Shown here piece after piece: positions 17,152 through 26,994 of a DNA stretch of 64,000 nt (positions are counted from its first letter, which is position 1; every line of letters begins with the position of its first letter). A program made the position numbers and the translations under genes. The notes under the pieces were generated by a model. That model had not been told where the DNA came from. It saw only the letters and a program-made list of their open reading frames with translations, and ran no database searches. The stretch covers positions 62,001-126,000 of the forward strand of contig NZ_JANZNQ010000007.1 in the NCBI RefSeq assembly GCF_027257955.1, given 5' to 3'. Source of the stretch: Zhongshania aquatica (lineage in GTDB: Bacteria > Pseudomonadota > Gammaproteobacteria > Pseudomonadales > Spongiibacteraceae).

Positions 17152-17995
17152 AGTAGTTGGATTGCGTTTGCCTTTAAGCGCAGATTTAAAGTGGTTTTCC
17201 CAGTTACTATGGCAGAGTTCCGTGCCTCACCGTATTGCAGAAGAGCGCGGAATGCAGGTGGTTTGGGTGGGTTCAGAACTTCATGCGGCGCAGGCAAAAT
17301 CACTATACGAGCGGATACAGTCGGGTGATCCTGAGTTGGTGTCCGTGCGTATTGAACGACGTAAATTTCGACCTCAGGCTTCATGGGGTAGGCGGTTCTT
17401 TAATGTGCCTGTGGTTGCGACCTTATTGGTGCTGAGTTTGCTTGGCGCACTGTTGCCTGTCCTTGATCGCGATTTTCAATATGTCCGCTATTTAAGTTTT
17501 TATCAGCTTTATATCACTGGTGGTACATTGCATGGCGACTGGCCGGTAGGCCAATTGTGGCGGGTGATAACCCCTGCGTTTTTACACTTCGGCGTGATGC
17601 ATATTGTTTTTAACAGTCTCTGGCTTTGGGAGCTAGGCGGCATGATTGAGCGTCGTCAGCGTGCGGTGCGTATTCTAGGCTTATTTGTGTTAGTCGCGGC
17701 GGGTTCGAATATAGCGCAGGCGATGAGCAGCGTGTCGTTGTTTGGTGGTATGTCCGGCGTGATCTATGGGCTTCTTGGTTACATCGTTATTTGGAATCGG
17801 CTTAGACCCGAGCAGGCGTTTCCCTTGGTCAAAGGCGTCGCCATTTTCATGATAGTTTGGCTGCTGCTTTGTATTGCGGGATTTACCGAATTATTGGGTG
17901 TGGGGGCGATTGCCAACACAGCTCATCTTAGCGGACTACTGCTAGGCGTTGTTTTAGGTTTTGCCGCAGCCATGCTGGATCGCAAGCCGGTATAA
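17144..17995 (+). CDS. glpG: Rhomboid intramembrane serine protease (GlpG-like)
   Basis: 283 residues. It has an N-terminal cytosolic domain (~1-85), as in GlpG, then six hydrophobic segments. The catalytic dyad is visible: Ser204 in GGMSGVIYGLLGY (GxSG) and His261 in ANTAHLSGLLLG. The HIVFN motif (HxxxN) supplies the oxyanion hole. It cleaves transmembrane substrates in the inner membrane; bacterial substrates are mostly unknown. It overlaps the end of nadK by 8 nt. Confidence 0.9.
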   Translation: MAEVVGLRLPLSADLKWFSQLLWQSSVPHRIAEERGMQVVWVGSELHAAQAKSLYERIQSGDPELVSVRIERRKFRPQASWGRRFFNVPVVATLLVLSLLGALLPVLDRDFQYVRYLSFYQLYITGGTLHGDWPVGQLWRVITPAFLHFGVMHIVFNSLWLWELGGMIERRQRAVRILGLFVLVAAGSNIAQAMSSVSLFGGMSGVIYGLLGYIVIWNRLRPEQAFPLVKGVAIFMIVWLLLCIAGFTELLGVGAIANTAHLSGLLLGVVLGFAAAMLDRKPV

Positions 17996-18057
17996 ATTTT
18001 GGTATATAATCGCTGGCCGCAAGATCAATGCGTGACAGAACGATAGTGAGAGTAGTG

Positions 18058-18336
18058 ATGGATTTTGAGCAGTTAGTCGACAATATTACCCCAACAATTT
18101 ATGAGGGGCTCAAGCGCGCAGTCGAGATTGGAAAATGGCCTGATGGCCGCATGTTAACTCCTGAACAGCGTGAACATTGTATGGCCGGCGTGATTGCCTA
18201 TGATTTGAAAGCTCATGCGGAGAATGAGCGCGTTGGCTATATTGATCGCGGAAGCAAAGCCGAAGGCGAGGTGTGTGGGGATGATCATAGCCACGATGAC
18301 GTGAATGAAGATCAAGTGTTGAAATGGGCGGAATAG
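18058..18336 (+). CDS. YeaC-like DUF1315 protein
   Basis: 92 residues. The core (NITPTIYEGLKRAVEIGKWP, LTPEQREHCMAGVIAYD) matches the YeaC/DUF1315 family of small cytosolic proteins with no established role. The ATG at 18058 has GAGAG upstream and is preferred over an in-frame GTG at 18028. The C-terminal tail is rich in Asp and His (DDHSHDD) and could bind metal. The next gene begins 4 bp after the stop. Confidence 0.8.
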   Translation: MDFEQLVDNITPTIYEGLKRAVEIGKWPDGRMLTPEQREHCMAGVIAYDLKAHAENERVGYIDRGSKAEGEVCGDDHSHDDVNEDQVLKWAE

Positions 18337-18340
18337 TGTT

Positions 18341-19183
18341 ATGAGTCAATCCGTGCTGGTCGGCCCAACAGCCAAAATGAAAACCCGCTTAGTCGATGAT
18401 CTTGCAATATATAGCATGCCAATTGGCGATGAGCGGGTTGATATGAATGCCTTAATTGGCAGTAAAGTGCGGATGGAGTTTCGTCAGCAAATAAATTGCG
18501 TGCATTGCGGTCGGCTGACGAAAAAGAGCTTTAATCAAGGTTATTGCTACCCGTGCTTTCAACGTTTGGCGCAGTGCGATAGTTGCATCGTTAGCCCCGA
18601 AAAATGCCATTATTTTGAAGGTACTTGCAGAGAGCCGGAATGGGGTGAAAGCCATTGCCTGATTGACCACATTGTTTATTTAGCAAATTCGTCGGGTGTC
18701 AAAGTGGGGATTACCCGTGGCACTCAAGTCCCGACGCGTTGGATTGATCAAGGTGCCGTGGCGGCATTGCCCATTTTTAGGGTGAGCAACCGCCTGCAGT
18801 CTGGCCTAGTCGAAACCTTGTTTAAGAGCCATGTAGCAGACAAAACCAGTTGGCAGGCCATGTTAAAGGGCGCGCCAGAACAGGTTGATTTAGCCGCGCG
18901 TCGAGATGAGCTTATCGAACTTTGTCAGTCGGGAATAAACGATTTGCAGGAGCGCCATGGTATTCAGGCTATCCAAGCGATTAACGATATCCCCGTGCAG
19001 CATATTCGTTTCCCAGTAGAAACGTATCCGCTCAAGGTGAAGTCTTTTAATTTAGATAAAGTGCCGCTTATTGAGGGTGTTTTAATGGGAATAAAAGGCC
19101 AGTATCTGATCTTTGACAGCGGTGTTATTAATATTCGTAAATACGCCGGATACCATATTGAATTAAGCAGTGAGTCATTGTGA
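18341..19183 (+). CDS. DUF2797 protein with zinc-ribbon-like cysteines and GIY-YIG-like segment
   Basis: 280 residues, matching DUF2797 from memory. An N-terminal cluster CVHCGR...CYPCFQ...CDSCIVSPEKC supplies at least eight Cys for one or two zinc sites. It is followed by VYLANSSGVKVGITRG and a downstream TRWIDQGA, which recall the GIY-YIG endonuclease fold. A long helical C-terminal region follows. The function is unknown; nucleic-acid binding is a reasonable inference. It sits 4 bp after the YeaC-like gene and 15 bp before pepN. Confidence 0.75.
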   Translation: MSQSVLVGPTAKMKTRLVDDLAIYSMPIGDERVDMNALIGSKVRMEFRQQINCVHCGRLTKKSFNQGYCYPCFQRLAQCDSCIVSPEKCHYFEGTCREPEWGESHCLIDHIVYLANSSGVKVGITRGTQVPTRWIDQGAVAALPIFRVSNRLQSGLVETLFKSHVADKTSWQAMLKGAPEQVDLAARRDELIELCQSGINDLQERHGIQAIQAINDIPVQHIRFPVETYPLKVKSFNLDKVPLIEGVLMGIKGQYLIFDSGVINIRKYAGYHIELSSESL

Positions 19184-19198
19184 TTCAGGAGTAATTTC

Positions 19199-21862
19199 AT
19201 GCGCGACGCGCAGCCTAGTACGATCTTTTTAAGTGATTATCGCGTTCCCGATTTTTTAATCGACAGCACCACGCTGCGTTTTGAGTTAGGAGAAGACAGC
19301 AGTCTGGTTAGCTCGGTATTAGCGCTTCGTCGCAATCCAGATGCTAAAACGTCGGACGCGCCGTTACAGTTGCACGGCACAGAGCTAGAGCTTATTTCGT
19401 TGTCTATTGATGACCGTTTACTCGCTGATAGTGAGTGGTCTCAGAGTGGCGAGCAGTTAACGATTGCCAACGTGCCGGCATCGTTTAGTTTGCGTTGCGA
19501 AACTCGTATTCGCCCGCAAGACAATACGTCCCTGGAAGGGTTGTACAAGTCTAGCGGTATGTTTTGCACCCAGTGTGAGGCCGAAGGCTTCCGGAAAATC
19601 ACTTATTATTTAGACCGTCCCGACGTGATGTCGGTCTTTAGCGTTGAGATTATTGCTGATCAGTCCCGTTATCCCGTGTTGCTGTCGAACGGCAATCTTA
19701 CCTCTAAAGAAACCTTATCCGATGGCCGCCATAAAACCATTTGGCAAGATCCCTTCCCCAAGCCCGCTTATTTGTTCGCTTTGGTGGCGGGTAAATTGTC
19801 AGTGGTGGAAGATCAGTTTGTCACCACAAGTGGTCGCCGTGTTGATCTTAGAATTTATGTTGAGGAAAAAGACCTCGATAAATGTGATCATGCCATGCTG
19901 TCCTTGAAAAACGCGATGCGTTGGGATGAGGATGTTTACGGTCGTGAATACGATCTCGATATCTTTAATATCGTGGCGGTAGACGATTTTAATATGGGGG
20001 CGATGGAAAATAAGAGCCTTAATATTTTTAACACTTCCTGTGTATTAGCTAAGCCAGAAACCACCACCGATGCTGGATTCCAGCGAGTAGAAGGCGTGGT
20101 TGCCCACGAATATTTTCACAACTGGACGGGTAATCGTGTCACGTGCCGAGATTGGTTCCAGTTGAGTTTAAAGGAAGGGTTTACAGTATTCCGTGACGCG
20201 GCATTTTCATCCGACATGGGATCGCCAACGGTAAAGCGTGTCGAAGATGTGACCCTGTTGCGTACCGCGCAGTTTGCTGAAGATGCCGGTCCTATGGCGC
20301 ATCCTATTCGCCCTGATTCCTTCATCGAAATTTCTAATTTCTATACTGTAACGGTTTATGAAAAAGGCGCGGAAGTAGTGCGCATGATTCACACTTTGTT
20401 AGGACCGGAATTATTCCGCAAAGGCAGTGATCTATATTTTGAACGTCACGATGGTCAGGCGGTTACCTGTGAAGATTTCGTATTGGCGATGGAAGATGCC
20501 AGCGGTATAGATTTGACTCAATTCCGTAATTGGTATTCACAGGCGGGTACACCGCAGTTGGTAGTCAGTGGCAGCTATGATGAACAGGCGCAGACCTATC
20601 GTTTAGACGTTGCGCAATCTTGCCCAGCAACACCGGGGCAGGCGGTGAAAGCGCCTTTCCATATTCCGCTTGCGATGGCGTTGGTTGGCGAGGCAGGCCA
20701 GCTTCCCTTGCAGTTAGCCGATGCGCCAGCAAATACCGAAACCGCTGACAATACCGAAATGGTGTTGAGTGTAAATGAGCAAACCCAGAGCTTTGTATTT
20801 ACTGGCGTAAAAGAGGCGCCGGTGCCGAGTTTGCTCCGGGGGTTTTCTGCGCCGGTTAAATTGAATTTTGAATATAGCCGTGATCAGTTGCTACGTTTGA
20901 TGCGCAATGACACCGACGGTTTTTGTCGGTGGGATGCGAGCCAGCAATTAGGTTTGGCGGAAATCAAACGCGCAATAACGAATTTGGCGACGGGCAAGGC
21001 GGTCGCGCCTGACCCTGAATACATCAATGCCTGCCGTGAGCTGCTTGACGATACTTCCCTTGACGGGGCGATGGTCGCATTAATGCTCCAGTTGCCCTCA
21101 GAAGCTTATTTAGCCGAGATTATCCATCCAGTGGATGTGCATGGGATTCATCAGGCCCGAGAAGCATTGCGGACGGCTTTGGCCAGTGCGCTGTCTGGCG
21201 AGCTGCACGCATGCTATTCACGCTGTGAGAGCGATGAAGCCTATGTGCCTGATGCGGCGCAGATTGCCCGGCGCAGCTTAAAGAATACGGTTCTTTCCTA
21301 CTTGATGTTATTGGATGACGAGCAGGTGGTTGCATTAGCCATTGGTCAATTTGAAAACAGCAGCAATATGACCGACCGTTTGGCGGCGTTAAACTGCTTG
21401 GTAAATAGCAATGCGGAATACAAAGCTAAAGCGCTGCAGCGGTTCTACCAGCAGTGGCAGCACGAGCCGCTGGTCATCAATCAATGGTTTCAAGTGCAGG
21501 CCATGTGTCGTTTGCCAGGTACATTGGAAACCGTGCAGGGGCTAATGTCGCATCCGGCCTTTGAAATACGTAATCCGAATAAAGTCCGGGCCCTGATCGG
21601 CGCGTTTTGTGGTCAAAATGGCGTCAATTTCCATCGCGAAGATGGCGCGGGTTATCGCTTTCTCGCTGACCAAGTTTTGGTGTTAAATCGCAGCAATCCT
21701 CAGATCGCGTCCCGCTTACTTGTGCCTTTAACAAAGTGGCGTAAATATCTACCGGCGGCTCAGCAGCTTATGCGCTCAGAGTTACAGCGAGTGCTCGCGG
21801 AACCTGAGTTATCTAGCGATGTTTTCGAGGTGGTGTCGAAAAGTTTACAGGAATATCAGTAG
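19199..21862 (+). CDS. pepN: Aminopeptidase N
   Basis: 887 residues, close to E. coli PepN (870). It is a cytosolic M1 zinc aminopeptidase that removes N-terminal residues from peptides. GAMENKS (~residue 266) is the exopeptidase motif, HEYFHNW (~302-308) is HExxH, and KEGFTVFRD holds the third zinc ligand Glu. The C-terminal half is the all-helical DUF3458 region. The start ATG has AGGAG 7 nt upstream. Confidence 0.96.
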   Translation: MRDAQPSTIFLSDYRVPDFLIDSTTLRFELGEDSSLVSSVLALRRNPDAKTSDAPLQLHGTELELISLSIDDRLLADSEWSQSGEQLTIANVPASFSLRCETRIRPQDNTSLEGLYKSSGMFCTQCEAEGFRKITYYLDRPDVMSVFSVEIIADQSRYPVLLSNGNLTSKETLSDGRHKTIWQDPFPKPAYLFALVAGKLSVVEDQFVTTSGRRVDLRIYVEEKDLDKCDHAMLSLKNAMRWDEDVYGREYDLDIFNIVAVDDFNMGAMENKSLNIFNTSCVLAKPETTTDAGFQRVEGVVAHEYFHNWTGNRVTCRDWFQLSLKEGFTVFRDAAFSSDMGSPTVKRVEDVTLLRTAQFAEDAGPMAHPIRPDSFIEISNFYTVTVYEKGAEVVRMIHTLLGPELFRKGSDLYFERHDGQAVTCEDFVLAMEDASGIDLTQFRNWYSQAGTPQLVVSGSYDEQAQTYRLDVAQSCPATPGQAVKAPFHIPLAMALVGEAGQLPLQLADAPANTETADNTEMVLSVNEQTQSFVFTGVKEAPVPSLLRGFSAPVKLNFEYSRDQLLRLMRNDTDGFCRWDASQQLGLAEIKRAITNLATGKAVAPDPEYINACRELLDDTSLDGAMVALMLQLPSEAYLAEIIHPVDVHGIHQAREALRTALASALSGELHACYSRCESDEAYVPDAAQIARRSLKNTVLSYLMLLDDEQVVALAIGQFENSSNMTDRLAALNCLVNSNAEYKAKALQRFYQQWQHEPLVINQWFQVQAMCRLPGTLETVQGLMSHPAFEIRNPNKVRALIGAFCGQNGVNFHREDGAGYRFLADQVLVLNRSNPQIASRLLVPLTKWRKYLPAAQQLMRSELQRVLAEPELSSDVFEVVSKSLQEYQ

Positions 21863-21988
21863 GGGCTGATCTTTTCAGCAATAAGGGAGGCTATTTACCT
21901 TGGTAATGCGCTTCTCTCTTGCGCGTTCCGAGTCTATTTTTTGTAGAGAGTGTCTGGTCGTAATAACTGATTAATTTGTTATAACAAT

Positions 21989-22011
21989 ATATGCTTAAGT
22001 TATAAGCATAT
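21989..22011. promoter_or_regulatory. Inverted repeat upstream of cysH
   Basis: ATATGCTTA (21989-21997) and TAAGCATAT (22003-22011) form a perfect 9-bp inverted repeat with a 5-nt spacer, ~80 bp before the cysH start and inside an A/T-rich stretch. It could be an operator for a CysB-like regulator; that is inference from position. Confidence 0.4.
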
Positions 22012-22090
22012 GATTTTAAAGCTTTTTATTCTATTTTTTACAATCTTTGTGGTACAGTTGCGGCCCCGATTAGAATTGAATCAACGAAAA

Positions 22091-22723
22091 ATGATGGATT
22101 TGGACCTAAACGCATTAAATGCTGAGCTTCGCCATAAATCGGCCGCTGATATTATTCGGTGGGCGGTTTCTTTGGGTGAGCCAATAATGGGTTCGACCAG
22201 TTTTGCGCCGAATGCAGCGGTGATGCTAAAGCTCATTACCGATGTTGCGCCGGAAACACCTATCGTTTGGGCGGATAGTGGTTACAACGTTCCAGATACC
22301 TACCGTGTTGCTGAGCAGTTGATTAAGTTGCTCAAACCGAATTTGAAATTGTATATTCCGACTATGACCGCAGAGCATCGCAATGCGATTATGGGCGGCA
22401 TTCCACATCCTGATGATAATCCTGATTTGCATAAGGAATTTACCCGTCAGGTGAAGCTTGAACCCTTTAATCGTGCCTTCGCCGATTTAGCACCTAAGAT
22501 TTGGGTGACGGGTATTCGTAAGGAAGAGACCGCATTTCGGCAGAATTTAGATATTTTGTCTTGGGATGGCCGCGGTATTTTGAAGGTGGCCCCCATTTTT
22601 TACTGGAACGAGGCGGACGTGCTAGCGTTTATGGCTGAGCATAAATTGCCCTCAGCTAAGCATTATTTTGATCCAACAAAGGTGGCAGAGAACCGCGAGT
22701 GCGGTCTACACACATCTGCTTAG
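22091..22723 (+). CDS. cysH: Phosphoadenosine phosphosulfate reductase
   Basis: 210 residues. It reduces PAPS to sulfite in assimilatory sulfate reduction, using thioredoxin. The family pattern is visible: GSTSFAPNAAVML at the phosphate-binding loop, WADSGYNVPDTY, GIRKEE, and the C-terminal catalytic ECGLH. The Cys pairs that hold an iron-sulfur cluster in APS reductases are absent, so this is the cluster-free PAPS type. The frame stays open to an ATG at 22010, but the family start aligns with the ATG-ATG at 22091/22094. No cysDNCJI genes are nearby. Confidence 0.88.
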   Translation: MMDLDLNALNAELRHKSAADIIRWAVSLGEPIMGSTSFAPNAAVMLKLITDVAPETPIVWADSGYNVPDTYRVAEQLIKLLKPNLKLYIPTMTAEHRNAIMGGIPHPDDNPDLHKEFTRQVKLEPFNRAFADLAPKIWVTGIRKEETAFRQNLDILSWDGRGILKVAPIFYWNEADVLAFMAEHKLPSAKHYFDPTKVAENRECGLHTSA

Positions 22724-22810
22724 CCATCAGGCTTGCGTTGCGGGCCTGTAACCCTTTCTCGATCCCTTAGTTTTCGGTATCCTGCCGCTTCCGCGTTAAG
22801 GTCTTTCGTC

Positions 22811-23836
22811 ATGTATTCTGTATTGCGTCGCATTCTGTTTAGCCTGCCTACTGAAACCTCTCATCATCTGTCTTTAGCGTCGGTATCGCTACTCCATAAA
22901 CTCGGCTTGAGTTCGCTGATCAGAGCTTCGGTGATACCGTCGCCGCGAACGGTGATGGGAATAGAATTTCCCAATCCAGTTGGCCTGGCGGCGGGTTTAG
23001 ATAAAGATGCGAATCATATCAATGGCCTGTCGGCGCTGGGATTTGGCTTTATTGAAGTGGGCACAGTGACGCCTAAAGCCCAAGTGGGCAATCCGCAGCC
23101 GCGTCTGTTTCGATTACCCGAGGCTGAGGCGATCATCAATCGCATGGGTTTTAACAATCTCGGTCTTGAACGCTTAGTCGCCCAAGTTAAGGCGAGCGGG
23201 TTTACTGGCGTACTTGGTATTAATATTGGCAAAAACAAAGACACGCCAGCTGAGCGTGCGGTGGATGATTACTTGATTGGATTGCGCGCAGTCTACCCCT
23301 ACGCTAGCTATGTCACCGTGAATTTGTCGTCGCCGAACACGCCGGGCTTACGTGATTTGCAATTTGGCCAGCCCCTAATCGATCTGCTTTCGGCCTTAAA
23401 AAAGGCGCAATTGGAATTGGCTGAGCAACATGGTCGTTATGTACCTATGGCAGTGAAAATTGCCCCAGATATGGCCGAGGACGATATCCGCCGTGTCGCC
23501 GAAGTATTTGTAGAGCAGGGCATTGATGGTGTTATCGCCACAAATACCACCATTGCCCGAGATGCTGTTGTTGGCCTGCGGCATGGTAACGAAACGGGTG
23601 GCTTGAGCGGCGCGCCGGTGCGTAAAAGTTCTACCGCGGTGATTCGTATTTTAGCTGATGCTTTACAAGGGCGCTTACCCATTATTGGCGTGGGTGGTAT
23701 CAGCGATGGTGAATCTGCCGCTGAGAAGATCGCGGCGGGTGCGTCACTTGTACAAATATATACTGGCTTTATCTATCGTGGTCCCGCACTCATTGCCGAG
23801 GCTGCACAGGCTATTTCGAAACAAGAGGCCCGCTAA
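22811..23836 (+). CDS. pyrD: Dihydroorotate dehydrogenase, quinone-dependent (class 2)
   Basis: 341 residues. It oxidises dihydroorotate to orotate in pyrimidine synthesis, at the inner membrane, passing electrons to quinone. The N-terminal amphipathic helices ([19 protein letters not shown]) mark the membrane-linked class 2. [25 protein letters not shown], the catalytic Ser in [11 protein letters not shown], and the FMN-phosphate region [11 protein letters not shown] are present. The start is ATG 22811, with AAGG ~10 nt upstream. The stop overlaps the next gene (TAATG). Confidence 0.95.
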   Translation: MYSVLRRILFSLPTETSHHLSLASVSLLHKLGLSSLIRASVIPSPRTVMGIEFPNPVGLAAGLDKDANHINGLSALGFGFIEVGTVTPKAQVGNPQPRLFRLPEAEAIINRMGFNNLGLERLVAQVKASGFTGVLGINIGKNKDTPAERAVDDYLIGLRAVYPYASYVTVNLSSPNTPGLRDLQFGQPLIDLLSALKKAQLELAEQHGRYVPMAVKIAPDMAEDDIRRVAEVFVEQGIDGVIATNTTIARDAVVGLRHGNETGGLSGAPVRKSSTAVIRILADALQGRLPIIGVGGISDGESAAEKIAAGASLVQIYTGFIYRGPALIAEAAQAISKQEAR

Positions 23837-24498
23837 TGGCACTTGATAGCTCGCTTGTAGAGGCCTTTAGCGTATCACTAGCGACGTTTTTTGCGACCAT
23901 TGGTCCCATTGATGTGGCCGCGATGTTTGCTGCTCTAACAAGCGGCGTGTCGGCAAAGAAACGTCGCCATACCGCGGTGCGCGGCGTACTTATTGCGGGT
24001 GTAATTTTATTGGCTTTCGCGCTGCTTGGTGAGTTTATTCTAAACGCCATGGGTATTTCTCTTGCTGCTCTGCGGGCAGCGGGTGGGGTGTTGCTACTGT
24101 TGATCGGTATCGATTTGGTCACGGTGAAAGGCAGTGGAGCCACCACTACAACGACAGACGAAGATTTAGAGGCTGAGGAGCGCAGCGATATTGCGGTGTT
24201 TCCGCTAGCAACACCATTGATAGCGGGCCCAGGCGCGATTGGCGCTGTAATTTTATTGATGGCTCATGCTGATGGGGATTTTTTAGAACAGGCCGCAGTT
24301 ATTGGGTCGTTGCTGCTGGTATTGACGATGACGTTGCTGTCCTTGTTGCTGGCTAGTCGCCTGCAAAATTGGCTGGGCGTGACCGGCATGCATATGATCA
24401 GTCGAGTTTTTGGTGTGTTGCTGTGCGCCCTCGCGATGCAGTTTTTGTTCGATGGCATCGCGCAGAGCGGTTTGTTATCCGGTGTGGCTATAGGCTAA
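23836..24498 (+). CDS. MarC-family integral membrane protein
   Basis: 220 residues with about six hydrophobic segments and the MarC/UPF0056 signatures FFATIGPIDVAAMF near the N-terminus and PLATPLIAGPGAI in the second half. The family has no agreed function despite its name; it does not confer multiple antibiotic resistance in E. coli. It is translationally coupled to pyrD by TAATG. Confidence 0.88.
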   Translation: MALDSSLVEAFSVSLATFFATIGPIDVAAMFAALTSGVSAKKRRHTAVRGVLIAGVILLAFALLGEFILNAMGISLAALRAAGGVLLLLIGIDLVTVKGSGATTTTTDEDLEAEERSDIAVFPLATPLIAGPGAIGAVILLMAHADGDFLEQAAVIGSLLLVLTMTLLSLLLASRLQNWLGVTGMHMISRVFGVLLCALAMQFLFDGIAQSGLLSGVAIG

Positions 24499-24512
24499 CA
24501 GCCGTAAATTGC

Positions 24513-25355
24513 TCATGTCGAAAATGGCCTGCCTATGTCGACTGCCTCTGGCCCGTCAAATTTCATCTTGGCGTGGCGTATCGAAATTGTGCACATTGGT
24601 TTTTTGGGCAGGCCTAAATCTCTGAGTACGCGTGCCAGTGGATGGATCTTACCGATGTCAGGTAACTTACCGCCCAGCTTAAAAGTAAGTCCTTCGCCTT
24701 CAGTAGTGCCTATGGTCTTCCACGCTTTGCCGTTTCGAATAGTCAGCGATGGTGCGGATTGGGGTTTTGCGCTAGCTGTGCCGCCAGTGGCCGCCTCAAT
24801 GGAAAATACCAGTTTACCATCGTCGCTGAATTTACTTGATGCCGATGTCGGACCGAATTGAATATCGACATCCGTTACCCACTTTGGGAATCCCCAGATG
24901 AAGCGTCCTGCGTGGGTGGTAAAGCTTTGATTGACTGGCATGCGATACACGTAGGTGCTCAATGTGCCGCGCGCCATACGCCAAATTGAACCGAGTAATG
25001 GTAGAGGTTTTCGTTCTCCTGGGCTTGTGACCGGGAATACAATAGCGGCTTCGTTATAATCTCCGAGATCGTTTTGTTGATAATCAACACCAAGAAGTTG
25101 CAAAAGTGCTTTGCCTGGCCAGATTTCGACCACCTTAAACCCACTGTCGGCGATCAGTTGTTGGGCTTTTTTTGCGTCTACTACAAAGACATTCATCAAC
25201 ATGGAGGCTGCGCCAACCTTGACGGGGAGCGAGATCTCTTTTTCCGCAATAAGATAATTTGTCGCGCTGACTTTAGAACAATGTTCGTCAGTATTATCTT
25301 TTCCATTTGCGCTCGGAACCGGCACTTCCTGGCATATAATTGCGGTATTGTGCAT
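24513..25355 (-). CDS. Acetoacetate decarboxylase-like protein
   Basis: 280 residues resembling the acetoacetate decarboxylase (ADC) superfamily. GRFIWGFPKWV corresponds to the segment carrying the Schiff-base Lys in true ADC (YPKKLG), here with a single Lys. The strand-rich half before it and the closing KMKFDGPEAVDIG region also fit. ADC-like proteins decarboxylate or act as aldolase-dehydratases on beta-keto or pyruvyl substrates, so the real reaction is open. It is convergent with marC. Confidence 0.65.
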   Translation of the reverse strand: MHNTAIICQEVPVPSANGKDNTDEHCSKVSATNYLIAEKEISLPVKVGAASMLMNVFVVDAKKAQQLIADSGFKVVEIWPGKALLQLLGVDYQQNDLGDYNEAAIVFPVTSPGERKPLPLLGSIWRMARGTLSTYVYRMPVNQSFTTHAGRFIWGFPKWVTDVDIQFGPTSASSKFSDDGKLVFSIEAATGGTASAKPQSAPSLTIRNGKAWKTIGTTEGEGLTFKLGGKLPDIGKIHPLARVLRDLGLPKKPMCTISIRHAKMKFDGPEAVDIGRPFST

Positions 25356-25626
25356 TGGGCTTTTCTTCCTTTCTTATTCTCGTGGAGCGTGCTGCTCAAT
25401 TTGGTAATGATAGTGTAACCTACGAGCGAATAAAGACTGATTACAATGGCGTAATTTCTCGTCAGTGAATGCGGCCTGAGTTTTGCTTTCTGCATGATGT
25501 ATAGGTTGCTGGGGCGGTTCATTTTATTAAGAATACGGCGTTGTAGTGGGTGTTTAACCCCCGGCATATCTAGGAATTAGGAAAATTTGTTGTGACGCAA
25601 AGTTGCAATTACAGGAATGATTGATT

Positions 25627-26994
25627 ATGGCGAAGACAATATCGGCGCGCGTCAAAGAAAACGTTATGCAGGCCGCAACGAAAGCCCGCAGTTTGAGCGC
25701 TGCGACGGACACATCAGGTCGACGAATCAGTATTGCTGAATTTGGTGTGAGGGGTTCTTGGCGAGTCTTACAAACCACAGTAGCGGTTTACCCAAGAGCC
25801 ATGAAATGGCTGCTGCAGCGTCGCCAACCCACGCCAAAGGAGCTCCGTGAACTATTTGAATCGCTGGGAGCTACCTATATAAAGTTCGGGCAATTTATTG
25901 CCAGTTCCCCCTCGATTTTCCCGAAAGAATACGTAGATGAATTTCAGCTCTGTCTTGATCAAACGCCTTCGCTGCCATTTAGCAAAATCCGTCAGATTGT
26001 AGAGAAGGATTTAGGAAAGCCGATATCGACGGTATATTCCGAGTTTTCGGAGACAGCGTTGGCGTCGGCCTCGATCGCACAGGTTCACGCGGCGACATTG
26101 CTGACGGGCGAAGATGTGGTCGTGAAAGTCCAAAAACCCGGTGTTCATGCCATTCTCACTACCGATATGAATACTGTTTATCTGTTGGTGAGACTATTTG
26201 AGTTGATCTTGCCTAATACCGATAAAGACGCGGTTGCTGGGCTTGTCGAAGAAATGTATCAGTCGATGATAGATGAGTGTGATTTCTTCAAAGAGGCAGA
26301 CAACCTCCGAGAATTTAGAAGATTCCTAAGCGACAGCGGCAATAAGGTAGTGATGGCGCCCAAGCCCTATACCAACGCCTCGGGTGCAAGAGTACTCACT
26401 ATGGAGCGCTTTTATGGCGCGGCACTTACTAATGAAACGGCAATGGACAAGGGCGGGTTCGACCCTGCGAACAGCTTATTTAATGCGCTTAATACGTGGT
26501 TTGCTAGTCTCACCCAGTGCCCGTTTTTCCATGCGGACTTACATAGCGGAAATTTGATGATCATGCCTGATGGTAAAGTTGGGTTCATCGATTTCGGCAT
26601 GGTAGGCCGAATTCAGCCAGAAGCGTGGCAAGCTATATTTAGTCTCTTCATGGCGATAAGCGAACAGAATTATCGATTGATGGCTGAATCCATGGTTAGC
26701 GTAGGCATCACGCGCGAAAAAGTTAACTTAGACGCGTTAACGAAGGATATTAGTAGCCTATTCGAAGGCCTGAACGCCATAGAGCCTCAGCGCGTTCTTG
26801 AAAATCGTAACGGAGAGGGGATTAACTCGTTGCTTACTGAGCTCGGTGATATTGCGCGCAAATACGGTATTCGTTTTCCGCGTGCTTTTACCATGTTATT
26901 AAAGCAGTTCTTGTATTTTGATCGCTATATGGAACTATTGGCTCCGGGCGCGGATATCTTTCAGGATGAGCGGGTCGATTTCTACTTGAACTGA
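25627..26994 (+). CDS. ABC1/UbiB-family atypical kinase
   Basis: 455 residues. Family landmarks are IKFGQFIASS (the KxGQ motif unique to this family), ASASIAQVHAA (Ala-rich loop replacing the kinase P-loop), VVKVQKP (ATP-binding Lys), HADLHSGNLM (catalytic loop) and FIDFGMVG (metal-binding DFG). There is no C-terminal membrane helix of the UbiB type. Members support ubiquinone or lipid metabolism, probably by ATP hydrolysis. It may be a non-Coq family branch. ATG 25627 has AGGA ~10 nt upstream. It is monocistronic. Confidence 0.85.
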   Translation: MAKTISARVKENVMQAATKARSLSAATDTSGRRISIAEFGVRGSWRVLQTTVAVYPRAMKWLLQRRQPTPKELRELFESLGATYIKFGQFIASSPSIFPKEYVDEFQLCLDQTPSLPFSKIRQIVEKDLGKPISTVYSEFSETALASASIAQVHAATLLTGEDVVVKVQKPGVHAILTTDMNTVYLLVRLFELILPNTDKDAVAGLVEEMYQSMIDECDFFKEADNLREFRRFLSDSGNKVVMAPKPYTNASGARVLTMERFYGAALTNETAMDKGGFDPANSLFNALNTWFASLTQCPFFHADLHSGNLMIMPDGKVGFIDFGMVGRIQPEAWQAIFSLFMAISEQNYRLMAESMVSVGITREKVNLDALTKDISSLFEGLNAIEPQRVLENRNGEGINSLLTELGDIARKYGIRFPRAFTMLLKQFLYFDRYMELLAPGADIFQDERVDFYLN

